Notes: generated from the letters alone by a model not told the origin. DNA of 64,000 bases from Limnobacter litoralis (GCF_030160455.1 NZ_BSOJ01000027.1:1-64000); one strand, 5' to 3'. Positions 17,380 through 26,830 are shown, counted from the stretch's first letter. Program-made: numbers and translations.

Positions 17380-19578
17380 ATGACAGAACGCACAACCGTT
17401 CACGGCTTGAAAGTAGCCACCAATCTGTACAAGTTCATTGAAGAACAGGTATTGCCCGGCACTGGCATCGACAGCGCCGCTTTCTGGAAAGGTTTTGACG
17501 CCATTGTGGCTGACCTGGCCCCCAAAAACGCCGCTTTGCTGGCCGAGCGCGACCGCATCCAGCTTGAAATGGATGCCTGGCACAAAGCCAACCCCGGCCC
17601 CATCAAAGACATGGCCGCCTATCAGGAATTCCTGAAAAAGATTGGTTACCTGGTTGAGCAGCCCGCCAAGGTGCAGGCCACCACAGCGAACGTCGACAGC
17701 GAACTGGCCACTCAAGCCGGCCCACAATTGGTGGTGCCCATCCTGAATGCACGCTACGCGCTGAACGCCGCCAACGCCCGCTGGGGCAGCCTGTACGACG
17801 CGCTGTACGGCACCGACGTCATTTCTGAAGAAGGCGGTGCTGACCGCGCAGGCGGCTACAACCCCGTCCGCGGCGCCAAAGTGATTGAATTCGCGCGCAA
17901 CTTCCTCGACGCTTCTTTCCCACTGAGCGGTGGCAGCCACAAGGAAGCCGCTGGCTACGCCATCGAAGGCGGCGCGCTGAAAGTGGCCCAAAAAGATGGA
18001 AAAGTGGCCACTTTGGCCAATGCGGCACAACTGGTGGGTTACCAAGGCGATGCCGCTGCACCCTCTTCCGTGCTGCTGGTCAACAACGGCATTCACGCCG
18101 ACATCATCATCAACCGCAATACACCCATCGGCCAGTCTGACGCCGCTGGTGTGGCCGACGTGGTGCTGGAAGCGGCCCTGTCGACCATTCTCGACCTCGA
18201 AGACTCTGTGGCTGCGGTGGACGCCGACGACAAAGTGCTGGCATACAGCAACTGGCTGGGCATTCTGAAAGGCACATTGACTGAATCCGTCACCAAGGGT
18301 GGCAAAACCTTCACCCGCGGCCTGAACGCCGACCGCGTATACACCGGTGCAAACGGTGGCACAGTGACCATGCACGGTCGCTCCATGCTGTTCCTGCGCA
18401 ACGTGGGTCACTTGATGACCAACCCCGCCATTCTGTGGGGCGCTGACAACAAGGAAATTCCAGAAGGCATTCTGGACGCCATCGTCACCACCACCATCGC
18501 CCTGCACGACCTGAAAGGCCATGGCGTCAACGGCATTCGCAACAGCCGCAAAGGCTCTGTGTACATCGTGAAGCCCAAAATGCACGGCCCCACCGAAGTC
18601 GCCTTTGCCGGTGAACTGTTCAGCCGTGTTGAAAAGCTGCTCGGCCTGCCAGAAAGCACCGTCAAGCTCGGCATCATGGACGAAGAGCGCCGCACTTCAG
18701 TCAACCTGAAGGCCTGTATTGCTGCCGCTGCAAGCCGTGTAGCTTTTATCAACACCGGCTTTTTGGACCGCACTGGCGACGAAATGCACACCGCCATGCA
18801 GGCTGGCGCGATGATCCGCAAAGCCGACATGAAAGGCAGCAAGTGGATTGCCGCCTACGAAAAGAACAACGTGCTGGTTGGTTTGAGCTGTGGCCTGAAA
18901 GGCCGCGCGCAAATCGGCAAGGGCATGTGGGCCATGCCCGACCTGATGAAGGCCATGTTGGAACAGAAAATCGGCCACCCCAAAGCCGGTGCCAACACCG
19001 CTTGGGTGCCCTCACCCACGGCAGCCACCTTGCACGCCCTGCACTACCACCAGGTCAGCGTAGCCGCTGTTCAAGCCGAGCTTGAAAAAATCGACGCTGA
19101 AGCCGAGCGCCCAGCCATTTTGGCCGACCTGCTGCAAGTGCCCGTGGCCACCAACACCAACTGGTCTGACGCTGAAAAGCAGCAAGAACTGGACAACAAC
19201 GCACAGGGCATTCTGGGCTATGTAGTTCGCTGGGTGGATCAGGGTGTGGGTTGCTCCAAGGTGCCCGACATCAACAACGTTGGCCTGATGGAAGACCGCG
19301 CCACACTGCGCATTTCAAGCCAGCACATTGCCAACTGGCTGGAGCACGGCATCGTGACCGAAGCACAGGTCATGGAAACCATGAAGCGCATGGCCGCTGT
19401 GGTGGATGGCCAGAACGCAGGCGACCCCGCTTACCAGCCCATGGCTGGCAACTTTGAAAAGTCTGCCGCCTTCAAGGCAGCATGCGATCTGGTGTTCAAG
19501 GGCAAGGAACAACCTTCCGGCTACACCGAGCCACTGCTGCACGCATGGCGCCTGAAAGTGAAGGCTGGCGCAGCCTGA
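17380..19578 (+). CDS. glcB: Malate synthase G
   Basis: A 732-residue enzyme condensing glyoxylate with acetyl-CoA to malate, completing the glyoxylate shunt. Length and the long insert after the N-terminal clasp mark the G isoform. Typical segments include [36 protein letters not shown] and [17 protein letters not shown]. The start is ATG at 17380 with a TTGAGG-like ribosome site; an upstream in-frame start adds a non-conserved leader. No isocitrate lyase or glycolate oxidase gene lies nearby. It is a monocistronic unit: a divergent gene lies upstream and a strong terminator follows. Confidence 0.96.
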   Translation: MTERTTVHGLKVATNLYKFIEEQVLPGTGIDSAAFWKGFDAIVADLAPKNAALLAERDRIQLEMDAWHKANPGPIKDMAAYQEFLKKIGYLVEQPAKVQATTANVDSELATQAGPQLVVPILNARYALNAANARWGSLYDALYGTDVISEEGGADRAGGYNPVRGAKVIEFARNFLDASFPLSGGSHKEAAGYAIEGGALKVAQKDGKVATLANAAQLVGYQGDAAAPSSVLLVNNGIHADIIINRNTPIGQSDAAGVADVVLEAALSTILDLEDSVAAVDADDKVLAYSNWLGILKGTLTESVTKGGKTFTRGLNADRVYTGANGGTVTMHGRSMLFLRNVGHLMTNPAILWGADNKEIPEGILDAIVTTTIALHDLKGHGVNGIRNSRKGSVYIVKPKMHGPTEVAFAGELFSRVEKLLGLPESTVKLGIMDEERRTSVNLKACIAAAASRVAFINTGFLDRTGDEMHTAMQAGAMIRKADMKGSKWIAAYEKNNVLVGLSCGLKGRAQIGKGMWAMPDLMKAMLEQKIGHPKAGANTAWVPSPTAATLHALHYHQVSVAAVQAELEKIDAEAERPAILADLLQVPVATNTNWSDAEKQQELDNNAQGILGYVVRWVDQGVGCSKVPDINNVGLMEDRATLRISSQHIANWLEHGIVTEAQVMETMKRMAAVVDGQNAGDPAYQPMAGNFEKSAAFKAACDLVFKGKEQPSGYTEPLLHAWRLKVKAGAA

Positions 19579-19632
19579 GCTGAACAACAAGTTACCTGGG
19601 AAAGCCGGATATCCAACCCGGCCTGAGTCGAG

Positions 19633-19665
19633 CACCCGCTGGTCAAAAGCCAGCGGGTGTTTTTT
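19633..19665 (+). terminator. Rho-independent terminator after malate synthase G
   Basis: A perfect 10-bp stem CACCCGCTGG / CCAGCGGGTG with a 7-nt loop is followed directly by six T residues (19660-19665), 55 bp past the glcB stop codon. Confidence 0.9.
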
Positions 19666-19747
19666 AATCAGAACAGAATAGACATTTGCTAACCGAATCG
19701 AAAATACCTACAGTGCAGGAACATGTGAACCGTACCAATGATGATTA

Positions 19748-20462
19748 ATGTCCAATCAGCCTTACTTCTACTGCCATCCGTTCGACAAATTCAAGTTCCT
19801 GGTGGAATTCCGCAAGCAGTTCGCATCTGACCCTCATTACACATCGAGCTGCTTGAAAGATCTTGAAGTCGAAGGCATGGGTTATAACCATGAAGCCAGT
19901 GACAGAATTTGGTAGAGGTGCAGGACGAAATTATTTTCTTCCAGTCAAAGTCGAGAAGCTATCAACCGGAAACGTCCTTGTTACGGAGTTCGATGGCGAT
20001 CAGTTTGAAATTGATTCATTGTCAGGAAAGGCAGTTGCGAAAACCCCAAAAGCCACATTAGGGGCCGTGTGTAACATTAAGCCAAACTCCAGTTATGTAA
20101 ATAACAAAGGGACCGAGAATAGATATTACGGTCGTGGTTATACCCAATTAACCTGGTGGAGCAACTACGCCCGAGCCAGCGTAGCATTGGGCATGGGCCT
20201 TCAACTGTTGTTAAAACCTGATTTGGTGCTGAAACCGGAGATCGCCTACCGGTTGATGTCGCACGGAATGCGAACTGGCGAGGGATTCGCAAACGGACAT
20301 CGATTTTCCGATTATTTTCATGGCGACATCACAGACTATGTGAATGCTCGGAGAATGGTCAATGGTCTCAATCGTGCACATGAAATCGCGGAAATAGCAA
20401 AAAAGTTTGAAAAAATTTTGATCGACAGCAAAGTGGATTTGAAATGCCCAGAACCAGCATAA
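19748..20462 (+). pseudogene. Frameshifted GH19/lysozyme-like gene
   Basis: Two frames together resemble one chitinase-class (GH19) lysozyme-like protein. Frame one, from ATG 19748 to TAG 19913, gives 55 residues (HPFDKFKFLVEFRKQF...) like the start of such proteins. Frame two, open to 20462, carries MKPVTEFGRGAGRNYF and the GH19-type motif YYGRGYTQLTWWSNY (near the middle). The segment that should join them, with the catalytic helix (usually ...ATVxHET...), is missing, so a deletion plus frameshift around 19870-19890 is likely. A translated 199-residue product from TTG 19863 is possible but would lack the general acid. There is no signal peptide. Codon use is more AT-rich than malate synthase next door. 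Confidence 0.55.
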
Positions 20463-20833
20463 TCAAACACCTCGGATTACTCGGAGTTTGTATCCCACTG
20501 CTTTTGATAACCACAGCCTGCAACGCCAGCAAGCAGGTCATTAACGAATGCGGCTGGTTCATCAACCCTGTACCCAACGAAGTTACCTTTGCCACAAAAC
20601 ACGAGAGTTGGATTATTTCGCAACAAGGTGGTCACGAGGCGCAAGGAGACTGGCCTGAGTTTCCAGACAAACAATGGGCAGTGACCAATTCGGGGTTCCA
20701 TGGATATGGATGCGCTTGCATGAAACTTGAGGTTGAAACAGCAACGCATTTTGTTCAAAAAATAGTCGATTCAAAAATCAAATCACTGGACTACTGTCGA
20801 GCTACATTAAAGCTCAAGACACCAACCAAATGA
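20444..20833 (+). CDS. DUF4087 lipoprotein
   Basis: A 129-residue lipoprotein: signal peptide with lipobox ITTAC (Cys26), then a compact Cys-containing domain with the features CGWFINPVP, GGHEAQGDWPEF and YGCACM, which are typical of DUF4087. The function of this family is unknown. The gene overlaps the GH19-like frame by 19 nt, so it was translated together with it. A periplasmic lipoprotein coupled to a muralytic enzyme gene resembles an inhibitor or immunity protein, but that is inference. Confidence 0.72.
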   Translation: MPRTSIIKHLGLLGVCIPLLLITTACNASKQVINECGWFINPVPNEVTFATKHESWIISQQGGHEAQGDWPEFPDKQWAVTNSGFHGYGCACMKLEVETATHFVQKIVDSKIKSLDYCRATLKLKTPTK

Positions 20834-20894
20834 AAATTCAAAACTAGGCCTCCGGCGTGTCCGTGTCTTGAAGGCCTTTCATGTGACCTTGCCC

Positions 20895-21530
20895 CTACGC
20901 GCTGTGGCGTGGCTGAACCAGCAGCCTCAGGGCCAGCGCGCCCAACACAAACCCCATGACATAGCGCTGCACGGACAGCCAAAACCGGTTTCGGGCAAAC
21001 CACACCGCAATCTGCGCGGCGCACAAGGCCACCAGCAAATTGACCGTGGCGCCTATCAACACCTGTGTCATGCCGAATACCAGACTTTGACCGAGCACTG
21101 AACCTCTTCCCGGCACAATGAACTGAGGCAGCACCGACAGATAAAAAATGGCCACTTTGGGGTTGAGTATGCTGGTCATCACCCCCATCACAAACAATCG
21201 GCGATCTGACTCGGCAGCCATCGGTGTCGGCTCGAAAGGAGATCGCGCCCCCGGCCTGAGGGTTTGCCAAGCCAGCCAGCCCAAATACACAGCACCCGCG
21301 AAGCGAAGCACTTCATAGCCCATCGGCACAGCCAGAAACAGCGCAGACAAACCCAACGCGGCAGAACACATGTGCACCGTAAAACCCAGCACCACCCCAA
21401 ACCACGACATCACACCGGCGCGACGCCCCTGACACAGCGAACGCGACAACAGGTACATCATGTTGGGGCCCGGGGTTAAAGCCATGAGAAACGCGGCGGC
21501 CGCGAAAAGAATCAAGCTATTCTGGGTCAT
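20895..21530 (-). CDS. LysE family amino-acid exporter (RhtB-like)
   Basis: A 211-residue inner-membrane protein with about six hydrophobic segments and the family signature ALTPGPNMMYLLSRSLCQGRRAGV near the N-terminus (residues 17-40). Members export amino acids such as homoserine, threonine or lysine. It is a single gene, convergent with the DUF4087 gene and separated by about 65 bp from a LysR gene on the same strand. Nothing in the context gives the substrate. Confidence 0.9.
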   Translation of the reverse strand: MTQNSLILFAAAAFLMALTPGPNMMYLLSRSLCQGRRAGVMSWFGVVLGFTVHMCSAALGLSALFLAVPMGYEVLRFAGAVYLGWLAWQTLRPGARSPFEPTPMAAESDRRLFVMGVMTSILNPKVAIFYLSVLPQFIVPGRGSVLGQSLVFGMTQVLIGATVNLLVALCAAQIAVWFARNRFWLSVQRYVMGFVLGALALRLLVQPRHSA

Positions 21531-21595
21531 TCAGTGCAAACCATAAAATCACAACGGTGAATTGGAGAGCAGGATTTCTACAAGCCAGCTATGCA

Positions 21596-22501
21596 TTATT
21601 TCTGATTTGACCTTTCCCTGCAAAATCGTAAAAACGTTTGAAGTCGTGCTGACAACACTTTGTGCCGTTGATGGATTAGAAATAAATTTCGTTTAAGTAT
21701 TGGAAGGGGAGTACTCAATTCCACTAGTCTTCCCGCTGAAATAAAATCGGCTACAACCAATCGCGACAGACAGGCCAACCCCAACCCCTCAGCAGCGGCG
21801 TGCTTGATTGCTTCTGAATTACTAAACTGCCCACCAGCATTGATGCTGTGCAAGTATGGAACCAATGCATGTTCTACTGCCTCACGCGTACCGGAACCAG
21901 GTTCGCGCAGCAGCCATAGGGCTTCTCGCAATGCCTTGATCGATATCGGATGTTGTGAATTGTCACAGACCAGGGGATGGCTCGGTGCAGCTACCACTAT
22001 CAAATCATCCACGATCCAGGGCTCTACATGCAGGTCAGGGTCATGCCACGGGCCCTCAATCAAGCCGATATCAAGCTCAAAATTAATCACTGCAGTTGCA
22101 ATTTCCGACGTATTGGCGATAGTTACGCTCGGGGCAGCCCCCGCCTGTTTCAACCCAAAGGCCGACAGCATCTTGGGTAACAGATAAATACCAATCGTCG
22201 TACTGGCTCCAATATGCAGCCCGGCACCCGACTCAAGGCCGCCCGGCGCAAACTGCTTCTCGATAGTCGACGCTGCATCAAGCATCTGCCTGGCCTGAGG
22301 CAAAAGCAGGCGACCGTTGTCATTGATCTTAAGCCGTTTGCCAAGCCTATCGAAAAGTCTTGCATCAAGCATTGACTCCAGTTCAATTAGTGCCGAACTG
22401 GTGGCAGATTGAGACAGGGCTATCAGATCGGCAGCCGCCGTGGTGCTTCCCGATTCGGCAATCGCTAAAAAGATCTGAAGCTGACGTAGCGATAGGCGCA
22501 T
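21596..22501 (-). CDS. LysR family regulator, YeiE-like
   Basis: A 301-residue LysR-type regulator. The ATG at 22501 gives the standard start MRLSLRQLQIFLAIAESGS; the frame extends further upstream but without conservation. HTH at about residues 5-62 (STTAAADLIALSQSATSSALIELE), then a substrate-binding domain beginning GLHIGASTTIGIYLLP, a run typical of the YeiE/CbbR-like branch. In enterobacteria YeiE senses sulfite and acts on yeiH; a YeiH-type exporter and sulfite dehydrogenase lie 5-9 kb away in the same block. The link is inferred. It is divergent from the SnoaL-like gene. Confidence 0.85.
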   Translation of the reverse strand: MRLSLRQLQIFLAIAESGSTTAAADLIALSQSATSSALIELESMLDARLFDRLGKRLKINDNGRLLLPQARQMLDAASTIEKQFAPGGLESGAGLHIGASTTIGIYLLPKMLSAFGLKQAGAAPSVTIANTSEIATAVINFELDIGLIEGPWHDPDLHVEPWIVDDLIVVAAPSHPLVCDNSQHPISIKALREALWLLREPGSGTREAVEHALVPYLHSINAGGQFSNSEAIKHAAAEGLGLACLSRLVVADFISAGRLVELSTPLPILKRNLFLIHQRHKVLSARLQTFLRFCRERSNQK

Positions 22502-22513
22502 AAGAGTTAGGCG

Positions 22514-22540
22514 ATTCAGATAACTGTGTTGTCGCTGAAT
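22514..22540. promoter_or_regulatory. Inverted repeat beside the LysR start, possible LysR site
   Basis: ATTCAG-N15-CTGAAT stands 12 bp upstream of the LysR start codon in the divergent gap to the SnoaL-like gene. LysR proteins usually bind such interrupted palindromes in divergent promoters; there is no direct evidence for binding here. Confidence 0.35.
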
Positions 22541-22685
22541 GATACAGAAAAAAGCCGTATCTACTTCTGCAGGATGCACATATTCTTACCGCAAGACCCC
22601 GCAATGAAGACCAACAGGTCTTCTGACCGAGTCGGGGGCCTTTGACCCGACCGTCAATTGACATCTGAAAAATTTCAAAAGGTTT

Positions 22686-22713
22686 GGAATAAAAGGCCAC
22701 CAGATTTCGTATA
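22686..22713 (+). promoter_or_regulatory. ECF-type promoter before the SnoaL-like gene
   Basis: GGAATA (22686-22691) and CGTATA (22708-22713) are 16 bp apart, the usual -35/-10 layout of group IV (ECF) sigma promoters. The start codon follows 41 bp downstream with the ribosome site CGGAGAG. The same -35 and spacing occur before the ECF sigma gene itself. Confidence 0.5.
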
Positions 22714-22754
22714 TCCCGTTGTAAGTATCACTAAATCATCTACCGGAGAGCATC

Positions 22755-23183
22755 ATGAAAAAATTATTGATTACAGCACTGTTGAGTTTCACAGCAGCAA
22801 GCAGCGCACTTGCGGGGCCCGCCAGCGATGCAGCAAAAGCCCATTTTTCAGCAGTTGCCTCACATGACACCGATGGAATAATGAAAGGTTATGCGGCAAA
22901 TGCCGTGCTTGAGTGGGTTGGCGGTCCGCTTGATGGCAGGTACAGCAGCAATGAGGCAATCCGCAGTACGTGGGAAAAGTTCGGCAAGGCAGTCGGTCCT
23001 CTGGAATTGAAAATTGACAAACTTGAGGAGTCAGCCAATCCGAAAGGCTCAACTGTCACGGCCAACGTGATGTTTGTAGGAAAAATGCCGATCAAGGTGC
23101 GGTATGTGCTGACTTATCGTGAAGGCGCACTGGTTGATGAGATTTGGCAGATTGATCCAAAACTTGAGTTGTCCAGCTATTGA
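22755..23183 (+). CDS. Exported SnoaL-like (NTF2-fold) protein
   Basis: A 142-residue protein with a Sec signal peptide cut near ALAG (residue 20-21), then an NTF2/SnoaL-like cone domain: helices with DAAKAHFSAVASHDTDGIMKGYA, followed by the strand WVGGPLDGRYSSNEAIRSTWEKFGKAV. Such domains bind small hydrophobic molecules or act as enzymes; no catalytic residues can be assigned. It is a single gene preceded by an ECF-like promoter and followed by the ECF sigma operon, so it is probably part of that stress response. Confidence 0.72.
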   Translation: MKKLLITALLSFTAASSALAGPASDAAKAHFSAVASHDTDGIMKGYAANAVLEWVGGPLDGRYSSNEAIRSTWEKFGKAVGPLELKIDKLEESANPKGSTVTANVMFVGKMPIKVRYVLTYREGALVDEIWQIDPKLELSSY

Positions 23184-23200
23184 TCACTTGAGTGTGAGCG

Positions 23201-23228
23201 GGAATACCGATTGGTGCAAGATCGGGCA
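23201..23228 (+). promoter_or_regulatory. ECF-type promoter before the sigma factor operon
   Basis: GGAATA (23201-23206) and CGGGCA (23223-23228) with 16-bp spacing match the layout seen at 22686, fitting autoregulation of the ECF sigma gene. The leader to the start codon would be about 190 bp long, which is a weakness of this call. Confidence 0.38.
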
Positions 23229-23424
23229 CTTGCCGCAATCGGGTTAAAAACATAAGCGTGCATGTGTTTTTTAGATTCCATAGTTGTGACTAGCACTAGG
23301 CATCCCGGGACACAGGTGAACTTATTTGGGACGCCCGTGATTGAAATTGCGATGTGGTCCAAGTACACACAGATTACTGGTCCGCCTGGTGAGCACATAT
23401 CTGAATAGGAGCATTAGGAAAGTC

Positions 23425-23931
23425 ATGACGACACGGGAAGAACAAATGACAGTCTGTATCCCGAGTCTGCGCCGCTATGCACGAGCACTAGTAGGAAATC
23501 GTTCCATGGCAGAGGACCTTGTCCAGGACACCCTGGAACGCGGCTGGAGTCGATTGAATTCCTGGCAGCATGGAAGCGACATGCGCGCATGGTTGTTTTC
23601 TATTATGCACAACTTGTTCGTAGACACTGTACGCAGGCAAAGAATGTCGACCGAGGCTTACGATGAAGACAAGGAAGCATCGGACTTGAGTGAACCTCAA
23701 ATGAATCGAATGCTCATCATGGATTTGCATACGTCGCTGAGCAAGTTGCCGATGGAACAAAGGGAGGTTCTGTTGCTCGTTTCGCTGGAAGAACTGAGCT
23801 ACGAAGAAGTAGCCAATACCTTGAGCATCCCCGTCGGCACCGTGATGTCCAGGCTGTTTCGAGCACGCGAGAAATTGCGTTCTTTAATGGAGGTTCGTGA
23901 GTCTTCGAACCTGTTGAGGATGGTGAAATGA
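23425..23931 (+). CDS. ECF (group IV) RNA polymerase sigma factor
   Basis: A 168-residue sigma-70 family factor. Region 2 covers about residues 12-75 (RRYARALVGNRSMAEDLVQ, then DMRAWLFSIMHNLFVDTVRRQ) and region 4 about 105-160 (LPMEQREVLLLVSLEELSY...IPVGTVMSRLFRARE). The ATG at 23425 has an AGGA ribosome site; an upstream in-frame TTG adds a non-conserved leader. The gene overlaps the anti-sigma gene by 4 nt (ATGA), the usual arrangement. Its regulon probably includes the downstream DUF305 and YVTN genes and the SnoaL-like gene upstream. Confidence 0.93.
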   Translation: MTTREEQMTVCIPSLRRYARALVGNRSMAEDLVQDTLERGWSRLNSWQHGSDMRAWLFSIMHNLFVDTVRRQRMSTEAYDEDKEASDLSEPQMNRMLIMDLHTSLSKLPMEQREVLLLVSLEELSYEEVANTLSIPVGTVMSRLFRAREKLRSLMEVRESSNLLRMVK

Positions 23932-24746
23932 AAGATCAATTCAGTCACGCTCTTGTAACGGAGGCGGATCTGCATGCCTACATCGATGGATTGTTACCGT
24001 TGAGCAGGTGTGCCGAGATAGAGTCATATTTGGCATCACACCCGGCAGAGGCTGAGCGACTCAAGTCATATCTCAAGCAAAATGAGGCTTTGCACATGGC
24101 GTTTGACAGCGTGCTTGATGAGCCTCTACCAAAACGGTTAACAGTCCCCCCAACGCCTGCTCGCACACACGCTTGGCATCTACAACGGATAGCTGCTTGT
24201 GTGGCCATCGCGTTTACAGGTGGCATAGCTGGCTGGTATTTGCATGGGCAGACATATGCTGAACAAATGCTTGCGAAAAATGGTGTTTACACAGTTGCGC
24301 AAGGCTCAAGTTCGGACGATCTGGCACGGCAAGCAGCAATTGCACACGTGGTCTACAGCCCGGATGTGAGACGCCCGGTGGAGATAGGTGCCGACCAGGA
24401 GGACCAACTGGTTACCTGGCTTTCGAAACGTCTTGGGACCCCCATTAGGCCGCCAAAACTTGGCCAGATCGGTTACGAGCTCATCGGCGGTCGGCTGTTG
24501 CCCGGCCAGAGCGGCCCGGTCGCCCAATTCATGTATCAGGATGTTGCCGGCCAGAGGCTCACACTGTATGTCACAAAAGACCAGACTCAAAACCATGACA
24601 CGCGATTCCGGTTCGAGCAGGAAGGGCCTGTTAACGTTTTCTATTGGATTGACGGCAGATTCGGTTACGCATTGTCGGCCGGGATAGGCAGGAAAGAACT
24701 CGCTCGTATCGCAAAGGTTGTTTACGAGCAAATTGCATCTTCATAA
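23928..24746 (+). CDS. Membrane-bound anti-sigma factor
   Basis: A 272-residue protein with the anti-sigma N-terminal helical domain (ADLHAYIDGLLPLSRCAEIESYLASHPAEAERL, residues 13-45), which lacks the HxxxCxxC zinc motif of ZAS proteins, one membrane helix at about 88-106, and a periplasmic domain of about 165 residues. It should hold the ECF sigma factor at the membrane until an envelope signal arrives. The gene overlaps the sigma gene by 4 nt. The nature of the signal is unknown; the neighbouring sulfite and copper-like exported proteins suggest redox or metal stress. Confidence 0.85.
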   Translation: MKDQFSHALVTEADLHAYIDGLLPLSRCAEIESYLASHPAEAERLKSYLKQNEALHMAFDSVLDEPLPKRLTVPPTPARTHAWHLQRIAACVAIAFTGGIAGWYLHGQTYAEQMLAKNGVYTVAQGSSSDDLARQAAIAHVVYSPDVRRPVEIGADQEDQLVTWLSKRLGTPIRPPKLGQIGYELIGGRLLPGQSGPVAQFMYQDVAGQRLTLYVTKDQTQNHDTRFRFEQEGPVNVFYWIDGRFGYALSAGIGRKELARIAKVVYEQIASS

Positions 24747-24771
24747 CCGTTGGAACCAAAGAGGAAAAATC

Positions 24772-25206
24772 ATGATGACCTATGGGTCTTTATTCACCAA
24801 AAAAATGCCGCTGTTGTTTTCAATCGCTCTGTCGGCATTTTCATTGTCTGTCTCCGCACAAGACATTCAAAGAATTCCAGAAATCACGCAGACGGAAGCT
24901 ATATCCGGTGCTTCCAACTTTGCACAGGCCATGGACAATTCAATGAACATAATGAACGCGGGCATGAGCCAGGCACCGATGAATGGCGACCCAGACCACG
25001 ACTTCGCATCAATGATGATTCCACATCATCAGGGCGCGGTCAACATGGCCAAGGCTGAATTGCTGTTCGGAAAAAATCCTGTTCTACGCCGCCTGGCCCA
25101 GGAAATCATAGTCACTCAAAATTCTGAAATTTCAGTCATGCAGTCTGAATTAGGCGTCGCGTCGGCCGAGACGCCACCACATAACACATCAACTCACAAG
25201 GAATAA
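24772..25206 (+). CDS. Exported DUF305 protein
   Basis: A 144-residue protein with a Sec signal peptide (cut near VSA-QD) and a DUF305 core containing DHDFASMMIPHHQGAVNMAKAEL, the ferritin-like His/Met helix characteristic of this family. Some members have been tied to copper handling. The sequence after it is rich in His, Met and Gln, in line with metal binding. The ATG at 24772 follows GAGG. It lies 25 bp behind the anti-sigma gene and 2 bp before the YVTN gene, inside the ECF operon. Confidence 0.87.
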   Translation: MMTYGSLFTKKMPLLFSIALSAFSLSVSAQDIQRIPEITQTEAISGASNFAQAMDNSMNIMNAGMSQAPMNGDPDHDFASMMIPHHQGAVNMAKAELLFGKNPVLRRLAQEIIVTQNSEISVMQSELGVASAETPPHNTSTHKE

Positions 25207-25208
25207 TT

Positions 25209-26684
25209 ATGATAAAAGGTATTTTCAGAAAATCAGTACTGGCAACAGCATTGTTTGGAACCACTGCAATTTTCAGTGCTGTGGCAATTGCAGGTCAGGC
25301 ACCAGAATCAGCAAGTGCCAAAGACATTCCGATTAGTTCCCATGACCGCGTCTATCTGAGCGACCAGTCGTCAAACACCGTATCCGTATTCGACCCCGCC
25401 ACGGAAAGTTTACTTGGTGTAATCCGCCTGGGAGACCCGACCCCTGGCAACCTCAGCCCACTGTATAAAGGACAGCTGTTGGTGCATGGCATGGGGTTTT
25501 CACCAGATCATGCGACACTGGACGTGGTGTCGATCGGCTCGAACTCAGTGACTTTTATAGACACAGCGACCAATCGGGTCAAGCACACGACCTATGTTGG
25601 CCGCTCTCCTCATGAGGCGTTCTTCACCCCGGACGGTAAGGAAGTATGGGTCACGATTCGAGGTGAAGATTACATTCAGGTACTGGATGGCAAAACCTAC
25701 GAGCCAACCAAGAAAATCATGGTTCCGAACGGTCCAGGCATGACTATCTTTTCGCCAGACGGAAAATATGGTTATGTGGTGTCAAGTTTCACACCCGACA
25801 TGGTGGTGATCGACACCAAATCACACAAGATTGTCGGCCATGTTAAACAGGCATCGCCCTTCAGCCCGGACCTGGCCGCCACCCCCGATGGCGGGCAAGT
25901 ATGGCTCACACTGAAAGACATCGGGAAGACGCAGGTGATTAACGCGCATCCGCCCTTTAATACACTTGCGGTACTGGACACGGGGCCAATCACCAATCAC
26001 GTTAACATTGCACGCAATGCAAACGGGCAATTTGCCTACGTAACGGTAGGCGGCCTGAATGAAGTAAAAGTTTTCACGACCACCGACAAGCCAAAACTGG
26101 TCGCAACAATCCCGGTAGGTGCGTTACCTCACGGTTTGTGGCCATCTGGCGATGGAACTAGAATTTACGTGGGTCTGGAAAATGGGAATGGTGTAGCAAT
26201 AATTGACACCTTGAACAACAAGGTAACAGGGACGGTTGCCAGCGGTCAGTCACCGCAAGGCATGGTGTATGTTCCGAATGCAGTTCCGGTCGGTGCCGGT
26301 ACCGAGAATCTGCTGCCGCTCGCCAATGTCGGCAGTGCAATCAAGCTCACAATGGGGCCGAGTGGTTCACAACAGGTCAGCACCACTGTTTCCATAAACA
26401 ACCAAGGTTTGCTGGATCTTATGCAGGTGGCCGTAACCGGAATTGAACCCAAAAAACCATATATGTTGGCTCTCTCTACCCAGCCTGATGGTGCCGGCTC
26501 ACTTGAACCTCTGGCAAAATTTGTGGGCAATCCGGCAGGGGCCGCCATTATCAGCACGCTGGGCCCGTTGCGCAAAGCGGTCGATAAAGATTTACCAGCT
26601 GACGCGACACAACGACGTTACCTGGTAATTGCAAAATTGACATCCGAAGGAAAGCCGGAAGAGGTCGTCCAAGTTCAACATTAA
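25209..26684 (+). CDS. Exported YVTN-type beta-propeller protein
   Basis: A 491-residue periplasmic protein: signal peptide (residues 1-28), then repeated YVTN/NHL-like blades, for example RVYLSDQSSNTVSVFDPAT, NSVTFIDTATNRVKH, KYGYVVSSFTPDMVVIDTK and TRIYVGLENGNGVAIIDTLN, spanning about residues 45-370, and a separate C-terminal beta domain of about 115 residues. Similar propellers occur in cytochrome d1-like and surface proteins; no haem motif is present here. Tight coupling to DUF305 and the ECF pair suggests a stress-induced envelope role. Its ligand is unknown. Confidence 0.85.
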   Translation: MIKGIFRKSVLATALFGTTAIFSAVAIAGQAPESASAKDIPISSHDRVYLSDQSSNTVSVFDPATESLLGVIRLGDPTPGNLSPLYKGQLLVHGMGFSPDHATLDVVSIGSNSVTFIDTATNRVKHTTYVGRSPHEAFFTPDGKEVWVTIRGEDYIQVLDGKTYEPTKKIMVPNGPGMTIFSPDGKYGYVVSSFTPDMVVIDTKSHKIVGHVKQASPFSPDLAATPDGGQVWLTLKDIGKTQVINAHPPFNTLAVLDTGPITNHVNIARNANGQFAYVTVGGLNEVKVFTTTDKPKLVATIPVGALPHGLWPSGDGTRIYVGLENGNGVAIIDTLNNKVTGTVASGQSPQGMVYVPNAVPVGAGTENLLPLANVGSAIKLTMGPSGSQQVSTTVSINNQGLLDLMQVAVTGIEPKKPYMLALSTQPDGAGSLEPLAKFVGNPAGAAIISTLGPLRKAVDKDLPADATQRRYLVIAKLTSEGKPEEVVQVQH

Positions 26685-26830
26685 CAAACCCAAACGCACA
26701 CATCGGTTAGGACTCGAGCTCGGCAAGGTGCGTCATGGATCCGAGCGAAAGTCCCTGACCATCTTGGCCCTAGTGACAAAAAAGGAAGTCATTGTAGGCC
26801 GCGTCGCATTGCCTGTAATCAAAACTGGTC

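Noticed and set aside
17353-18585. 410-codon minus-strand open frame
   Set aside because: It is the antisense shadow of malate synthase G, caused by GC-rich third positions; it resembles no protein.
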